Position numbers and translations under genes: made by a program
Part shown: positions 38,076 to 50,862 of the stretch, piece by piece
How the letters are laid out: each line of letters opens with the position of its first letter
Position numbering within the stretch: the stretch's first letter is position 1
Notes under the pieces: generated by a model
Told to the model about the DNA's origin: nothing
Seen by the model: the letters and a program-made list of their open reading frames with translations, nothing else
Database searches by the model: none
From: Agrococcus baldri
GTDB lineage: Bacteria > Actinomycetota > Actinomycetes > Actinomycetales > Microbacteriaceae
Direction: 5' to 3'
NCBI GenBank assembly: GCA_007988785.1
Contig: BJUU01000005.1
Location: forward strand, 99,514 to 163,513
DNA length: 64,000 bases

Positions 38076-38975
38076 ATGTCGATCTACCTCAACAAGGACA
38101 ACAAGGTCATCGTCCAGGGCATCACCGGCGGCGAGGGCTCGAAGCACACCGCCCGCATGCTCGCGGCCGGCACCCAGATCGTCGGCGGCGTGAACGCGCG
38201 CAAGGCCGGCACGACCGTCTCGCACACGGCGCAGGACGGCTCGCAGGTCGAGCTGCCCGTCTTCGGCTCGGTCGCCGAGGCGATGGAGGCCACGGGCGCG
38301 GACACGTCGATCGTCTTCGTGCCGCCGGCGTTCGCCAAGGACGCCGTGGTCGAGGCCGTCGACGCGGGCATCGGCCTGCTCGTGGTCATCACCGAGGGCA
38401 TCCCCGTGCAGGACTCGGCCGAGTTCTGGGCGCACGCGAAGGCCAAGGGCACGACCCGCATCATCGGCCCGAACTGCCCCGGCATCATCACGCCGGAGGA
38501 GTCGCTCGTCGGCATCACGCCCGCGAACATCACCGGCAAGGGCCCCATCGGCCTGGTCTCGAAGTCGGGCACGCTGACCTACCAAATGATGTTCGAGCTG
38601 CGCGACCTGGGCTTCTCGACCGCCATCGGCATCGGCGGCGACCCGGTCATCGGCACGACGCACATCGACGCGCTCGAGGCCTTCGAGGCCGACCCCGAGA
38701 CGAAGGCGATCGTGATGATCGGCGAGATCGGCGGCGACGCCGAGGAGCGCGCCGCCGAGTTCATCAAGGCCAACGTGACGAAGCCGGTCGTCGGGTACGT
38801 CGCCGGCTTCACCGCCCCCGAGGGCAAGACGATGGGCCACGCCGGCGCCATCGTCTCGGGCTCGTCGGGCACGGCCGAGGCGAAGAAGGAGGCCCTCGAG
38901 GCCGCCGGCGTCAAGGTCGGCAAGACGCCGACCGAGACCGCTCGCCTCATGCGCGAGATCGTCGAATCGCTCTGA
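38076..38975 (+). CDS. sucD: Succinyl-CoA synthetase alpha subunit
   Basis: 299 residues. CoA-binding domain at the N-terminus ([30 protein letters not shown]), substrate loop [17 protein letters not shown] near 130-146, and the phosphorylated His255 in [17 protein letters not shown]. It carries the covalent phosphohistidine intermediate and pairs with SucC. ATG 38076 has GGGAGCAAGAG as Shine-Dalgarno. A strong terminator follows. Confidence 0.97.
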   Translation: MSIYLNKDNKVIVQGITGGEGSKHTARMLAAGTQIVGGVNARKAGTTVSHTAQDGSQVELPVFGSVAEAMEATGADTSIVFVPPAFAKDAVVEAVDAGIGLLVVITEGIPVQDSAEFWAHAKAKGTTRIIGPNCPGIITPEESLVGITPANITGKGPIGLVSKSGTLTYQMMFELRDLGFSTAIGIGGDPVIGTTHIDALEAFEADPETKAIVMIGEIGGDAEERAAEFIKANVTKPVVGYVAGFTAPEGKTMGHAGAIVSGSSGTAEAKKEALEAAGVKVGKTPTETARLMREIVESL

Positions 38976-38990
38976 GCTCGCTCACGCGCT

Positions 38991-39026
38991 GACGAAGGGT
39001 CCCGGCTGCGGCCGGGGCCCTTCGTC
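38991..39026 (+). terminator. sucCD terminator
   Basis: 16-bp stem (38991-39006 with 39011-39026, one G-T wobble) and a 4-nt loop, 15 nt after the sucD stop. Confidence 0.8.
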
Positions 39027-39094
39027 GTGCACGGCGCGCGCACGGCGGGGGCGACTAGGGTGTGCCGCACGATCCGACGCGCGAGGAGGCGGTC

Positions 39095-39259
39095 ATGAGC
39101 GACCAGGCACAGCACGGCACCGACCACGAGGGCACGCAGAAGCCCGGCGGGCTCGGCGAGGACGGCACGATCCCCGCCGACCCGGATGGCCTCGGGGCCA
39201 CCACCACCGACGAGGAGTCGACCTTCGAGCCCGAGGAGGACGAGGCCTCCGGCCGCTGA
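39095..39259 (+). CDS. Small acidic hypothetical protein
   Basis: 54 residues, Gly/Glu/Asp/Thr-rich with no hydrophobic core, so probably disordered. ATG 39095 follows GAGGAGG, and a TAGGGT box lies about 35 nt upstream, so it has its own promoter and a strong ribosome site. Codon use matches its neighbours. I recognise no family; such small acidic proteins are common in this group of bacteria. Its stop is 6 nt from the convergent reductase gene. Confidence 0.6.
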   Translation: MSDQAQHGTDHEGTQKPGGLGEDGTIPADPDGLGATTTDEESTFEPEEDEASGR

Positions 39260-39265
39260 GCCGCC

Positions 39266-39697
39266 TCAGCCGATCCGCTCGATGACGAAGACGGGATGGT
39301 CGGCCGCGACCGCCTCGAACGCGGCGAGATCGTCGCCCGGACCCGCCGCGATGTAGGGCCGCACGAGCGGGATGCGGCGCACGTACTCGCGCAGCACCGG
39401 TGCGGCTTCGGCGGCGGGCAGCTCGGTGGCGCGGATGCGGTAGGTGCGGCCGCGCCGGATCGTCGCCTCTCCGGCCACCCGCAGGTTGCGCACCCAGCCG
39501 ACCTGCCCGTAGGGCGCGAGCAGGTGCAGGCGACCCCCGAGCTCGAGCGGGGTGACGGGCGTCGAGCGAGGTTCGCCGCTCGTGCGGCCCCGCACGGTGA
39601 GCTCGGCGGCGCCGCCAGGGGCGAGGCCGGCGCGAGCCAGCGCCGCCATCGCGCGATCGGCGACCCGGCGCAGCGGGGTCAGGTGGAACTCGGCCAT
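39266..39697 (-). CDS. F420-type nitroreductase-family (DDN-like) protein
   Basis: 143 residues of the deazaflavin-dependent nitroreductase split-barrel family. Recognisable segments are ELTVRGRTSGEPRSTPVTPLELGGRLHLLAPYGQVGWVRNLRVAGEATIRRGRTYRI, with the RxSGxxR-type start and the GxxxWxxNLRA-type motif that bind F420. The physiological substrate is unknown; the family reduces nitro groups or quinones. N-terminal helix is amphipathic. Single gene. Confidence 0.85.
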   Translation of the reverse strand: MAEFHLTPLRRVADRAMAALARAGLAPGGAAELTVRGRTSGEPRSTPVTPLELGGRLHLLAPYGQVGWVRNLRVAGEATIRRGRTYRIRATELPAAEAAPVLREYVRRIPLVRPYIAAGPGDDLAAFEAVAADHPVFVIERIG

Positions 39698-39768
39698 GCC
39701 GCCAGCGTAGGTGCCCCGGCTGAGGCCGGGGGTGGACGACTCCCAGGCGCGGGCCCCACAGTGGGGGC

Positions 39769-40581
39769 ATGACCATCCTGTGCGCGACCTGCGGCGTGGA
39801 GAGCGCCGAGCCCCTGCCCGAGACCTGCCTCATCTGCGCCGACGAGCGGCAGTGGGTGCCGCGGGCGGGCCAGCAGTGGACGAGCGTCGACGTGCAGCAG
39901 CGCGACGGCATGCGGGCCGACGTGGTCGAGCTCGAGCCCGGCCTCTGGGCGATCACCTCCGAGCCCGCTGTCGGCATCGGCCAGCGCGCGCTGCTGGTGC
40001 AGACGACCGGCGGCAACCTGCTGTGGGATCCGATCGGCACGATCACGGATGACGCGGTCGAGCAGGTGCGCGAGCTCGGCGGCATCGCGGTGGTCGCGGC
40101 CTCGCACCCGCACATGTTCGGCGTGCAGTGCGCGTGGGCGGATGCGCTGGACGCGCGGGTGCTGGTGAACGAGCGCGATGCCGAGTGGATACAGCGGCAG
40201 CATCCCAGGATCGAGCTGTGGGACGGCGAGCTCGAGCTGCTGCCGGGTGTGCGGCTGATCCGCTTCGGCGGGCACTTCCCGGGCTCGGCCATGGTGCTGT
40301 GGGAGGCCGGCAGCGAGGGAGCCGGCTCGCTGCTGGCGGGCGACACGATCCAGCCGAAGCCCGACCGCGCGAGCCTCGGCTTCATGCGCTCGTTCCCCAA
40401 CAACATCCCGATGTCGCCGGGGGTGGTGCGGCGCATCGCCGATCAGCTCGCCCCGCTGCGCTACCGGCGCATCTACGGCAACATCCCCGGCCAGCTGATC
40501 GAGGAGGGGCCGGCTGCGGTCGAGCGCTCGGCCGCCCGCCACATCGCCTGGTGCCGCGGCGAGCACGACGACCTCACCTAG
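39769..40581 (+). CDS. MBL-fold protein with N-terminal zinc-ribbon-like motif
   Basis: 270 residues. Residues 5-20 hold two Cys pairs (CATCG and CLIC) that look like a zinc knuckle. The MBL fold follows (ALLVQTTGGNLLWDPIG, VAASHPHMFGVQC, GHFPGSAMVLWE, LLAGDTIQ). The canonical HxHxDH metal motif is replaced by HPHMFG, so at least the Asp and last His are lost; a His in FGGHFPGS and an Asp in AGDT remain. It may bind one metal or be catalytically different from glyoxalase II. The DUF559 element begins 24 nt after its stop. Confidence 0.8.
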   Translation: MTILCATCGVESAEPLPETCLICADERQWVPRAGQQWTSVDVQQRDGMRADVVELEPGLWAITSEPAVGIGQRALLVQTTGGNLLWDPIGTITDDAVEQVRELGGIAVVAASHPHMFGVQCAWADALDARVLVNERDAEWIQRQHPRIELWDGELELLPGVRLIRFGGHFPGSAMVLWEAGSEGAGSLLAGDTIQPKPDRASLGFMRSFPNNIPMSPGVVRRIADQLAPLRYRRIYGNIPGQLIEEGPAAVERSAARHIAWCRGEHDDLT

Positions 40582-40604
40582 CCCGGACTGGCCAGTAACC
40601 CGCA

Positions 40605-40679
40605 CCGGAACGTTCCGTACCGCTCAGCGAGGCCGGCCGGACTATCCAGCCGGGTGGCCGGAGCGGTACGGATCTTCCG
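40605..40679 (+). repeat. Left hairpin copy
   Basis: Internally palindromic: TCCGTACCGCTC (40614-40625) pairs with 40661-40672, GGCC (40631-40634) with 40656-40659, and the tip CGGAACGTTCCG (40606-40617) is a perfect palindrome. The central GGACTATCC is at 40639-40647. Confidence 0.8.
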
Positions 40680-40739
40680 TTCTCCACAGCGCGCCTACGG
40701 ACCGGCGCCGCGGATCGCGCTGCCTGTCACGGTGCCCCC

Positions 40740-41579
40740 ATGAGCGACGCGATCGTGCTGGGCATCCTCACGACACTGCAGCTGACATCCAGCGGTTGGA
40801 CGAAGTGGCAGATCGAGCGGGCGCTGGGCACGGGGGCGCTCGTCCGGGTCCGTCCCGGCTGGTTCCACGACGGTTCGCCCGATCCGGCAGCGCTGGTCGC
40901 CGTGCGGGCGGGCGGATGCATCTCCTGCTTCAGCGCGCTCCGCCTGCACGGCGTCTGGACCCCGGAGGGCAAGGGCAACCACTTCCGGTTGCCCCGTCAT
41001 CGGAGAAAGCGGAAGGGAAGCCGAGCCTGCCATCCGTTCGGGGAGCGACTGGCGGTCAGCAGCGCGGTCGACAGCTTGGCGGTCGCCTTCCGCTGCGTGC
41101 TCCGTTGCGGGAGCCGGGAGGACATCGTCGTGGTCATCGACTCGATCCTGCACAGGCAGCTCGCTGAGCGAGAGACCGTTCTCGAGTGGATGGCGGAGGC
41201 GCCGGCGAGGGTGCGTTCCCTGCTGGCGGCCGCCGATGGGAGGTCGGAATCGGGTACCGAGTCGATGGTGCGGTTCCGACTCCGCGCGCTGCAGCTCGCG
41301 GTTCGCATCCAGGTGCGCGTGATGCAAGGTGCGCGGGTGGATCTGCTGGTCGGCGAGCGGCTCGTGATCGAGTGCGACAGTCGGGAGCATCACACGGATG
41401 CTGCGGCGTACGAGAAGGATCGGCGGCGGGATCGGGAGCTGGTCGCTCGGGGGTTCATCGTGCTGCGCGTCAGTTATCGGCAGATCCACGACGAGTGGGC
41501 CGAGATCGAGCGGGCGATCCTTGCGGTCGTGCGGCGTGGCGACCACCGCTGGCCGCGCACCCGGAAGATCCGTACGTGA
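40740..41579 (+). CDS. DUF559 endonuclease-domain protein with AbiEi-like N-terminus
   Basis: 279 residues. The first 55 resemble a winged-helix AbiEi-type domain (SSGWTKWQIERALGTGALVRVRPGWFHDG). Residues about 175-270 form a DUF559/Vsr-like nuclease core of the PD-(D/E)XK type: SGTESMVRFRLRAL with Glu, ARVDLLVGERLVIECDSREHHTD with Asp and the ECD pair, then RDRELVARGFIVLRVSYRQIHDEW. Cys-rich linker in the middle. Codons such as AGT-TAT, GCT and TTG are more frequent than in adjacent genes, suggesting transfer. Both flanks are inverted copies of one hairpin; the right copy overlaps its stop codon. It could be an orphan antitoxin-nuclease or the nuclease of a small selfish element. Confidence 0.8.
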   Translation: MSDAIVLGILTTLQLTSSGWTKWQIERALGTGALVRVRPGWFHDGSPDPAALVAVRAGGCISCFSALRLHGVWTPEGKGNHFRLPRHRRKRKGSRACHPFGERLAVSSAVDSLAVAFRCVLRCGSREDIVVVIDSILHRQLAERETVLEWMAEAPARVRSLLAAADGRSESGTESMVRFRLRALQLAVRIQVRVMQGARVDLLVGERLVIECDSREHHTDAAAYEKDRRRDRELVARGFIVLRVSYRQIHDEWAEIERAILAVVRRGDHRWPRTRKIRT

Positions 41580-41635
41580 CAGCGCCTCGGGCTGGATAGT
41601 CCTGCCGGGGTTGCGTAGCAGTACGGAAGTTCCGG
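41562..41635 (-). repeat. Right hairpin copy (inverted)
   Basis: CGGAAGATCCGTAC (41562-41575) faces GTACGGAAGTTCCG (41621-41634), and the central GGATAGTCC (41594-41602) is the exact complement of the centre of the left copy. Its first 18 nt are the last codons and stop of the nuclease gene. Confidence 0.8.
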
Positions 41636-41639
41636 AGAC

Positions 41640-41673
41640 GACGAGGGGCCCGGCCTGAGCCGGGCCCCTCGTC
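41640..41673 (-). terminator. icd terminator
   Basis: Perfect 15-bp stem (41640-41654 with 41659-41673) and CTGA loop, 13 nt beyond the icd stop. It directly abuts the inverted-repeat element. Confidence 0.8.
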
Positions 41674-41685
41674 TGTGCGTGGCGA

Positions 41686-46273
<4,588 letters not shown>

Positions 46274-46277
<4 letters not shown>

Positions 46278-48019
46278 GCGGACCCCAGCACGACCCGAGC
46301 CTCTACCGCGACCGCGACCAGGTGCCGTTCCGGCGCGCGCTGCTGTCGGTGAGCGACAAGCGCGGCATCGTCGAGCTCGGCACGGCGCTCGTCGCCGCCG
46401 GCGTCGAGCTCGTCTCGACCGGCTCGACCGCGAAGATGTTGGCGGATGCGGGACTGCCGGTCACCGAGGTCGCCTCGGTCACGGGGTTCCGGGAGGCGCT
46501 CGACGGCCGGGTGAAGACGCTGCACCCGGCGATCCACGCCGGCCTGCTGGCCGACCTGCGGCTCGAGCACCACGAGGCGCAGCTGACCGAGCTCGGCATC
46601 GCGCCCTTCGAGCTCGTGATCGTCAACCTCTACCCCTTCGTCGAGACCGTGCGCTCGGGCGCGGCCGACGCCGACGTCGTCGAGCAGATCGACATCGGCG
46701 GACCCGCCATGGTGCGCGCCTCCGCGAAGAACCACGCGAACGTCGCGATCGTCACCGACCCGCGCGTCTACCCCCTGATCGAGAAGGCGGCCGCGACGGG
46801 GCTCTCGCTCATGCAGCGCCGGGCGCTGGCTCGCGACGCCTTCGCGCACACCGCCGCATACGACCGCGCCGTCGCGCGCTGGTTCGCGGGGGAGCCGGTC
46901 GACGAGGCGTCCGCGGCGCCGGCGGCGGCTCCCGCTGCGGCAGCCGCCGCTGCGGCACCGGCGGCCGAGCGGCCCGAGCTCGTGGAGCCGGGGACGGCGA
47001 CGAGCGCGCCCGCGTCGGCCGACGCATCCGCCGAGCCGCTCGCGCCCGACACCTCGAACGCGAGCGGCCTGCTGCGCGCCCTCGGCGCCGCGACCCTCGT
47101 GCAGGGGCTGCGCTACGGCGAGAACAGCCACCAGCAGGCCGGGCTCTTCGGGCTGCCGGGCGGCGCGGGCATCACGCAGGCCGAGCTGCTGCACGGCAAG
47201 CCGATGTCGTTCAACAACTACGTCGACGCCGATGCCGCGCTGCGCGCCGCCTTCGACTTCGCCGAGCCCGCGGTCGCGATCATCAAGCACGCCAACCCCT
47301 GCGGCATCGCCATCGCAGCGCCCGGGGCCGCCGACCCGATCGCGTCGGCGCACGAGCGCGCGCACGCCTGCGACCCGGTCTCGGCCTTCGGCGGCGTGAT
47401 CGCCGCGAACCGCGTCGTCACGCGCGCGATGGCCGAGGCGGTCAAGGACATCTTCACCGAGGTGGTCGTCGCGCCCGACTTCGAGCCGGAGGCGCTCGAG
47501 CTGCTGACCGCCAAGAAGAGCATCCGCCTGCTGCGCCTGCCCGCCGGCTACGCGCGCGAGGGATCCGAGCTGCGGCAGGTCTCGGGCGGCGTGCTCGTGC
47601 AGCAGCCGGACACCTTCGAGGGCTTCTCGTCGCACACGTGGCGCCGCGTCTCGGGCTCGCACGTGCCGGATGCGGTGCTCACCGACCTCGAGTTCGCGTG
47701 GCGCGCGGTGCGCTCGGTGAAGTCGAACGCCATCCTGCTCGCCGCAGGCGGCGCCTCCGTGGGCGTCGGCATGGGCCAGGTCAACCGGGTCGACTCGTGC
47801 CACCTCGCCGTCTCGCGCGCGGGGGAGCGGGCTGCCGGATCGGTCGCCGCCTCGGACGCGTTCTTCCCCTTCGCCGACGGCCTGCAGGTGCTGCTCGACG
47901 CCGGCGTCACGGCGGTCGTGCAGCCGGGCGGATCGGTGCGCGACGAAGAGGTCATCGCCGCCGCGAGCGCCGCGGGCATCACGATGTACTTCACCGGGGA
48001 GCGCCACTTCGCCCACTGA
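46274..48019 (+). CDS. purH: Bifunctional AICAR formyltransferase/IMP cyclohydrolase
   Basis: 581 residues; last two steps of IMP synthesis. The N-terminal cyclohydrolase domain (about 15-205) has [30 protein letters not shown] and VNLYPF. The formyltransferase domain starts at about 275 with [14 protein letters not shown] and carries the catalytic [10 protein letters not shown] and the C-terminal [10 protein letters not shown]. Between them is an Ala/Pro-rich insert of about 60 residues (from about 214 to 273) that most PurH proteins lack; it should be a flexible linker. Co-translated with purN. Confidence 0.96.
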
Positions 48020-48035
48020 GCGATGCGGTGGGCTG

Positions 48036-48041
48036 TAGCCT
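48036..48041 (+). promoter_or_regulatory. -10 box for leaderless P-loop kinase gene
   Basis: TAGCCT ends 7 nt before the GTG at 48049. Confidence 0.55.
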
Positions 48042-48048
48042 CGCTCGC

Positions 48049-48600
48049 GTGAGCGCGGGCACGATCGACGACCTCCGGCGGGCGCAACGCATCCTCTGCT
48101 TTGGCGCCACCGGCTCGGGCAAGTCGACGATGGCGCAGGCGCTCGGCGAGCGCCTCGGGCTGCCCGTCGTGCTCATCGACGACCTCTGCTGGGAGCCCGG
48201 CTGGGTGCAGCCGCCGCGCGACGAGCTCGACCGCCGCGTGCTGCCGGTGCTCGAGCGCGAGTCGTACGTGATCGACTCCGTCTACCGCTTCCACAACGAC
48301 CACGCGCTCGAGCGCATCGACCTGATCGTCGGCCTCGACTACCCACGCGCCGTCTCGCTCGCGCGCCTCGTCCGCCGCACGGCGCGCCGCATCCGCACCC
48401 GTGAACCTGTCTGCAACGGCAACGTCGAGAGCCTGCGGCTGGCCCTCGGCCGCGACTCGATCATCGTCTGGCACTTCCGCTCCTGGGCGTCGAAGCGCGA
48501 GCGCATGAGGCGGTGGCATGCGGATGGGTCGGCACCGCCCGTGCTCCTCCTGCCGCGCCCCGCCGACGCCGATGCCCTGCTGGCCGAGCTGGGATCCTGA
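48049..48600 (+). CDS. P-loop NTPase, adenylate-kinase-like
   Basis: 183 residues. Walker A is [20 protein letters not shown] (about 18-37). Other segments fit the small kinase group that includes topology-modulation proteins: [51 protein letters not shown] and [19 protein letters not shown], followed by a lid-type region [13 protein letters not shown]. The phosphoryl acceptor is unknown. GTG 48049 is 7 nt after a -10 box. It stands apart from purH in function. Confidence 0.78.
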   Translation: MSAGTIDDLRRAQRILCFGATGSGKSTMAQALGERLGLPVVLIDDLCWEPGWVQPPRDELDRRVLPVLERESYVIDSVYRFHNDHALERIDLIVGLDYPRAVSLARLVRRTARRIRTREPVCNGNVESLRLALGRDSIIVWHFRSWASKRERMRRWHADGSAPPVLLLPRPADADALLAELGS

Positions 48601-48700
48601 CGCCGGGTGCCCCGCGGCCCGCGGCCGCCGCGTGGGGGACAAGGCAGAAGTGATTGGGAGAACCCGATCCGAGGGGTAGACGCGGCCGCGGGGCTCTGCT
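48601..48700. other. Upstream part of the exporter leader region
   Basis: The 381-nt gap between the kinase and exporter genes holds the promoter at 48701, the leader ORF at 48754-48831 and about 150 nt of untranslated spacer. In 48601-48700 itself I see a GC-rich, weakly self-complementary stretch near 48605-48640 that may end kinase transcription, and nothing else. Confidence 0.4.
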
Positions 48701-48706
48701 TACACT
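48701..48706 (+). promoter_or_regulatory. -10 box for leader ORF and ABC exporter
   Basis: TACACT; transcription would start near 48713, 40 nt before the leader ORF and about 270 nt before the exporter. No clear -35 is seen, which suggests an activator. Confidence 0.45.
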
Positions 48707-48753
48707 CGAAGGCTGTCCGCGCCACAGGGGAGCGGCCGACCAAGGAGGATGCC

Positions 48754-48831
48754 ATGCGCACGACGACGACCACCCCGATCGCTGCCGCCGGCCTCCTTCC
48801 CGTCCGCTTCGGACGCGCCGGAGCCCGCTAG
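48754..48831 (+). CDS. 25-residue leader peptide ORF
   Basis: A short ORF with the best Shine-Dalgarno of the region (AAGGAGG at 48742-48748, spacing 5). The peptide starts with Met-Arg and five Thr, then PIAAAGLL, and ends PVRFGRAGAR. CCTCCTT (48792-48798) inside the ORF is exactly complementary to its own Shine-Dalgarno, and CGTCCG-CTT-CGGACG forms a hairpin near its end. It lies 150 nt before the ABC exporter gene. These traits fit a regulatory leader that senses ribosome stalling, for example by a translation inhibitor; this is inference. Confidence 0.55.
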   Translation: MRTTTTTPIAAAGLLPVRFGRAGAR

Positions 48832-48981
48832 CAGCACGGGTCCCAGCCCGCCGCGAGCCCAGCTCGCCCCGTCGGTGTCGGTGCCACAGCCGAAGATCGA
48901 CGCAGCACCACCATCTGCGAGCCACCGCTCGCATCGCTCCCACCGCTGACGCACGACGTCGGCGGCCCCGAAGGATCCCCA

Positions 48982-50862
48982 ATGTCCTCGTCGTCCCTCC
49001 CGCACCAGTCCCCGCCCGCCGCCAAGCCCATCGGCCACCTGAGCGCGCTCGGGCGGCTGCTGCCGTACATCCGCCCCGTGCTGCCGCGCCTGCTGCTGGG
49101 CACCTTCGCCGCGCTGCTCTCCGCGCTGCTGAGCCTCGCCACGCCGATGGTGATGCGCCTGCTCGTCGACGGCCCGCTCGCGGCCGCCGACGCCGCAGCC
49201 GTCTGGCCGGTCGCGCTGCTCATCCTGGCGCTCGCGCTCGGCGAGGCCTTCTTCGTCTTCATGCGGCGCTTCCTCGTGACGCTGCCGTCGACGCAGGTCG
49301 AGGCGACGATGCGCAGCGCCCTCTACCGCAAGCTGCAGGCGCTGCCGGTGGCCTTCCACGACCGCTGGCAGTCGGGGCAGCTGCTGAGCCGCGCCGTGCA
49401 GGATCTCGGCATGATCCGCCGCTTCAGCGCCTTCGGCGCCCCGCTGCTGGTCGTGAACGCCATCACCCTCGTGGTCGGCATCGTGATCCTCTTCGTCTGG
49501 AGCCCGCTGCTCGCATCCGTCTTCGTGGTGCTCTCGGCGCCCATCGTGTTCGTCGCGCTGCGCTTCGAGCGCCGCTACTTCCTGGTCTCGCGCGCCGCGC
49601 AGGATCAGGCAGGCGACCTCGCGACCACGGTCGAGCAGTCGATCCACGGCATCCGCGTGCTCAAGGCCTTCGGCCGCGGCCGACACGCGCTCGAGGGCTT
49701 CACGAGCCAGGCCTCGACGCTGCGCGAGACCGAGATCGACAAGGCCCGCATGGACGGCCACCTGTGGATGTGGCTGACGATCGTGCCCTACATCTCCTAC
49801 GCCGTCTGCCTCTTCATCGGCGTGGGCCTCGCCGCCGACGGCCAGCTCTCGGTCGGCACGCTCGCGGCGTTCTTCGCGATCGCGATGGTGCTGAACTGGC
49901 CCATCGAGTCGATCGGCTTCCTCTTCGCGTTCCTCATCGACGCGTCGAACGCCTCACGACGGTTCCACGAGATCATCGACTCCGAGAACACCATCGTCGA
50001 CCCTGCCGAGCCGGTCTCGATCGCGCAGCCGCGCGGCTCGCTCGTGTTCGAGGACGTGCACTTCCGCTACCAGGACGCGCAGCCGCGCGAGCGCGACCTG
50101 GTCGACGGCGCGACGCTCGCGCTCGAGCCCGGCGAGACGATGGCGCTCATCGGCATCACCGGCTCGGGCAAGACGACGCTCACGGCGCTGCCGACGCGCC
50201 TCTACGACGTCACCGGCGGCCGCGTGCTGCTCGACGGCGTCGACGTGCGCGACCTCAGCCTCACCGAGCTGCGCACCCACGTCGCGATGGCCTTCGAGGA
50301 CGCCACGCTGTTCTCGGCGTCCGTCCGCGACAACGTGCTCATGGGTGCCCCGGATGCGTCTGAAGCAGCACTGGAGCGTGCCCTCGCGATCGCGCAGGCC
50401 GGGTTCGCCCGCGACCTGCCGAAGGGCCTCGACACCGAGATCGGCGAGGAGGGGCTGTCGCTCTCCGGCGGCCAGCGCCAGCGCCTCGCGCTCGCGCGGG
50501 CCGTCGCCGCCGCCCCGGCGGTGCTCGTGCTCGACGACCCGCTCTCGGCGCTCGACGTCGAGACCGAGGCGCTCGTCGAGGAGGCGCTGCGCAGTGTGCT
50601 CGAGACCACCACGGCGCTCATCGTCGCCCACCGCCCCAGCACGGTGCAGCTCGCCGACCGCGTCGCGCTCATGCGCGACGGCCGCATCGACGACGTCGGC
50701 ACCCACTCCGAGCTGCTCGCGCGCAACGAGCACTACCGGTTCGTGATCACGAGCCTCGAGGAGACCGAGCGCGACCGCCAGAGCATCGAGACCGTGACCG
50801 GCTCGATGGCGGCGATCGACCTCGACGATCTGAACGAGACCTCAGAGGAGGTGGCCCGATGA
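48982..50862 (+). CDS. ABC exporter half-transporter, degenerate-site subunit
   Basis: 626 residues: a six-helix membrane domain (about 35-330) and an ATPase domain (about 350-590). Walker A is [10 protein letters not shown], signature [15 protein letters not shown], and Walker B VLVLDDP with Asp519 where the catalytic Glu should be. With the next gene it forms a heterodimeric type IV exporter (TmrAB/BmrCD/LmrCD type) in which this Walker site is the non-hydrolysing one. Likely exports drugs or peptides. Preceded by a leader ORF. The stop overlaps the partner start by 4 nt. Confidence 0.92.
   Translation: MSSSSLPHQSPPAAKPIGHLSALGRLLPYIRPVLPRLLLGTFAALLSALLSLATPMVMRLLVDGPLAAADAAAVWPVALLILALALGEAFFVFMRRFLVTLPSTQVEATMRSALYRKLQALPVAFHDRWQSGQLLSRAVQDLGMIRRFSAFGAPLLVVNAITLVVGIVILFVWSPLLASVFVVLSAPIVFVALRFERRYFLVSRAAQDQAGDLATTVEQSIHGIRVLKAFGRGRHALEGFTSQASTLRETEIDKARMDGHLWMWLTIVPYISYAVCLFIGVGLAADGQLSVGTLAAFFAIAMVLNWPIESIGFLFAFLIDASNASRRFHEIIDSENTIVDPAEPVSIAQPRGSLVFEDVHFRYQDAQPRERDLVDGATLALEPGETMALIGITGSGKTTLTALPTRLYDVTGGRVLLDGVDVRDLSLTELRTHVAMAFEDATLFSASVRDNVLMGAPDASEAALERALAIAQAGFARDLPKGLDTEIGEEGLSLSGGQRQRLALARAVAAAPAVLVLDDPLSALDVETEALVEEALRSVLETTTALIVAHRPSTVQLADRVALMRDGRIDDVGTHSELLARNEHYRFVITSLEETERDRQSIETVTGSMAAIDLDDLNETSEEVAR

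Larger units (their letters stand above)
40605..41635. mobile_element. Candidate inverted-repeat element carrying a DUF559 nuclease gene
   Basis: A 1031-bp unit: a 75-bp hairpin-forming sequence (40605-40679), one gene (40740-41579), and an inverted copy of the hairpin (41562-41635). By hand alignment 57 of 75 columns match between the left copy and the reverse complement of the right one. Matching blocks are the tip CCGGAAC(G)TTCCGTAC, the centre GGACTATCCAGCC and the inner end GTACGGATCTTCCG. The gene has less biased codon use than its neighbours. No target duplication is evident. Mobility is inference. Confidence 0.6.

Noticed and set aside
40606..40617. CGGAACGTTCCG considered as a LexA site
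   Set aside because: It lacks the four-base centre and the TCGAAC arm; it belongs to the hairpin shared by both ends of the DUF559 unit.
40582..40739. The left hairpin considered as a simple terminator of the MBL gene
   Set aside because: A terminator role is possible, but it does not explain why an inverted copy of the same 75 bp lies on the other side of the next gene.
48601..48753. A riboswitch before the ABC exporter
   Set aside because: I could not match the region to any known riboswitch core; the leader ORF explains the layout better.
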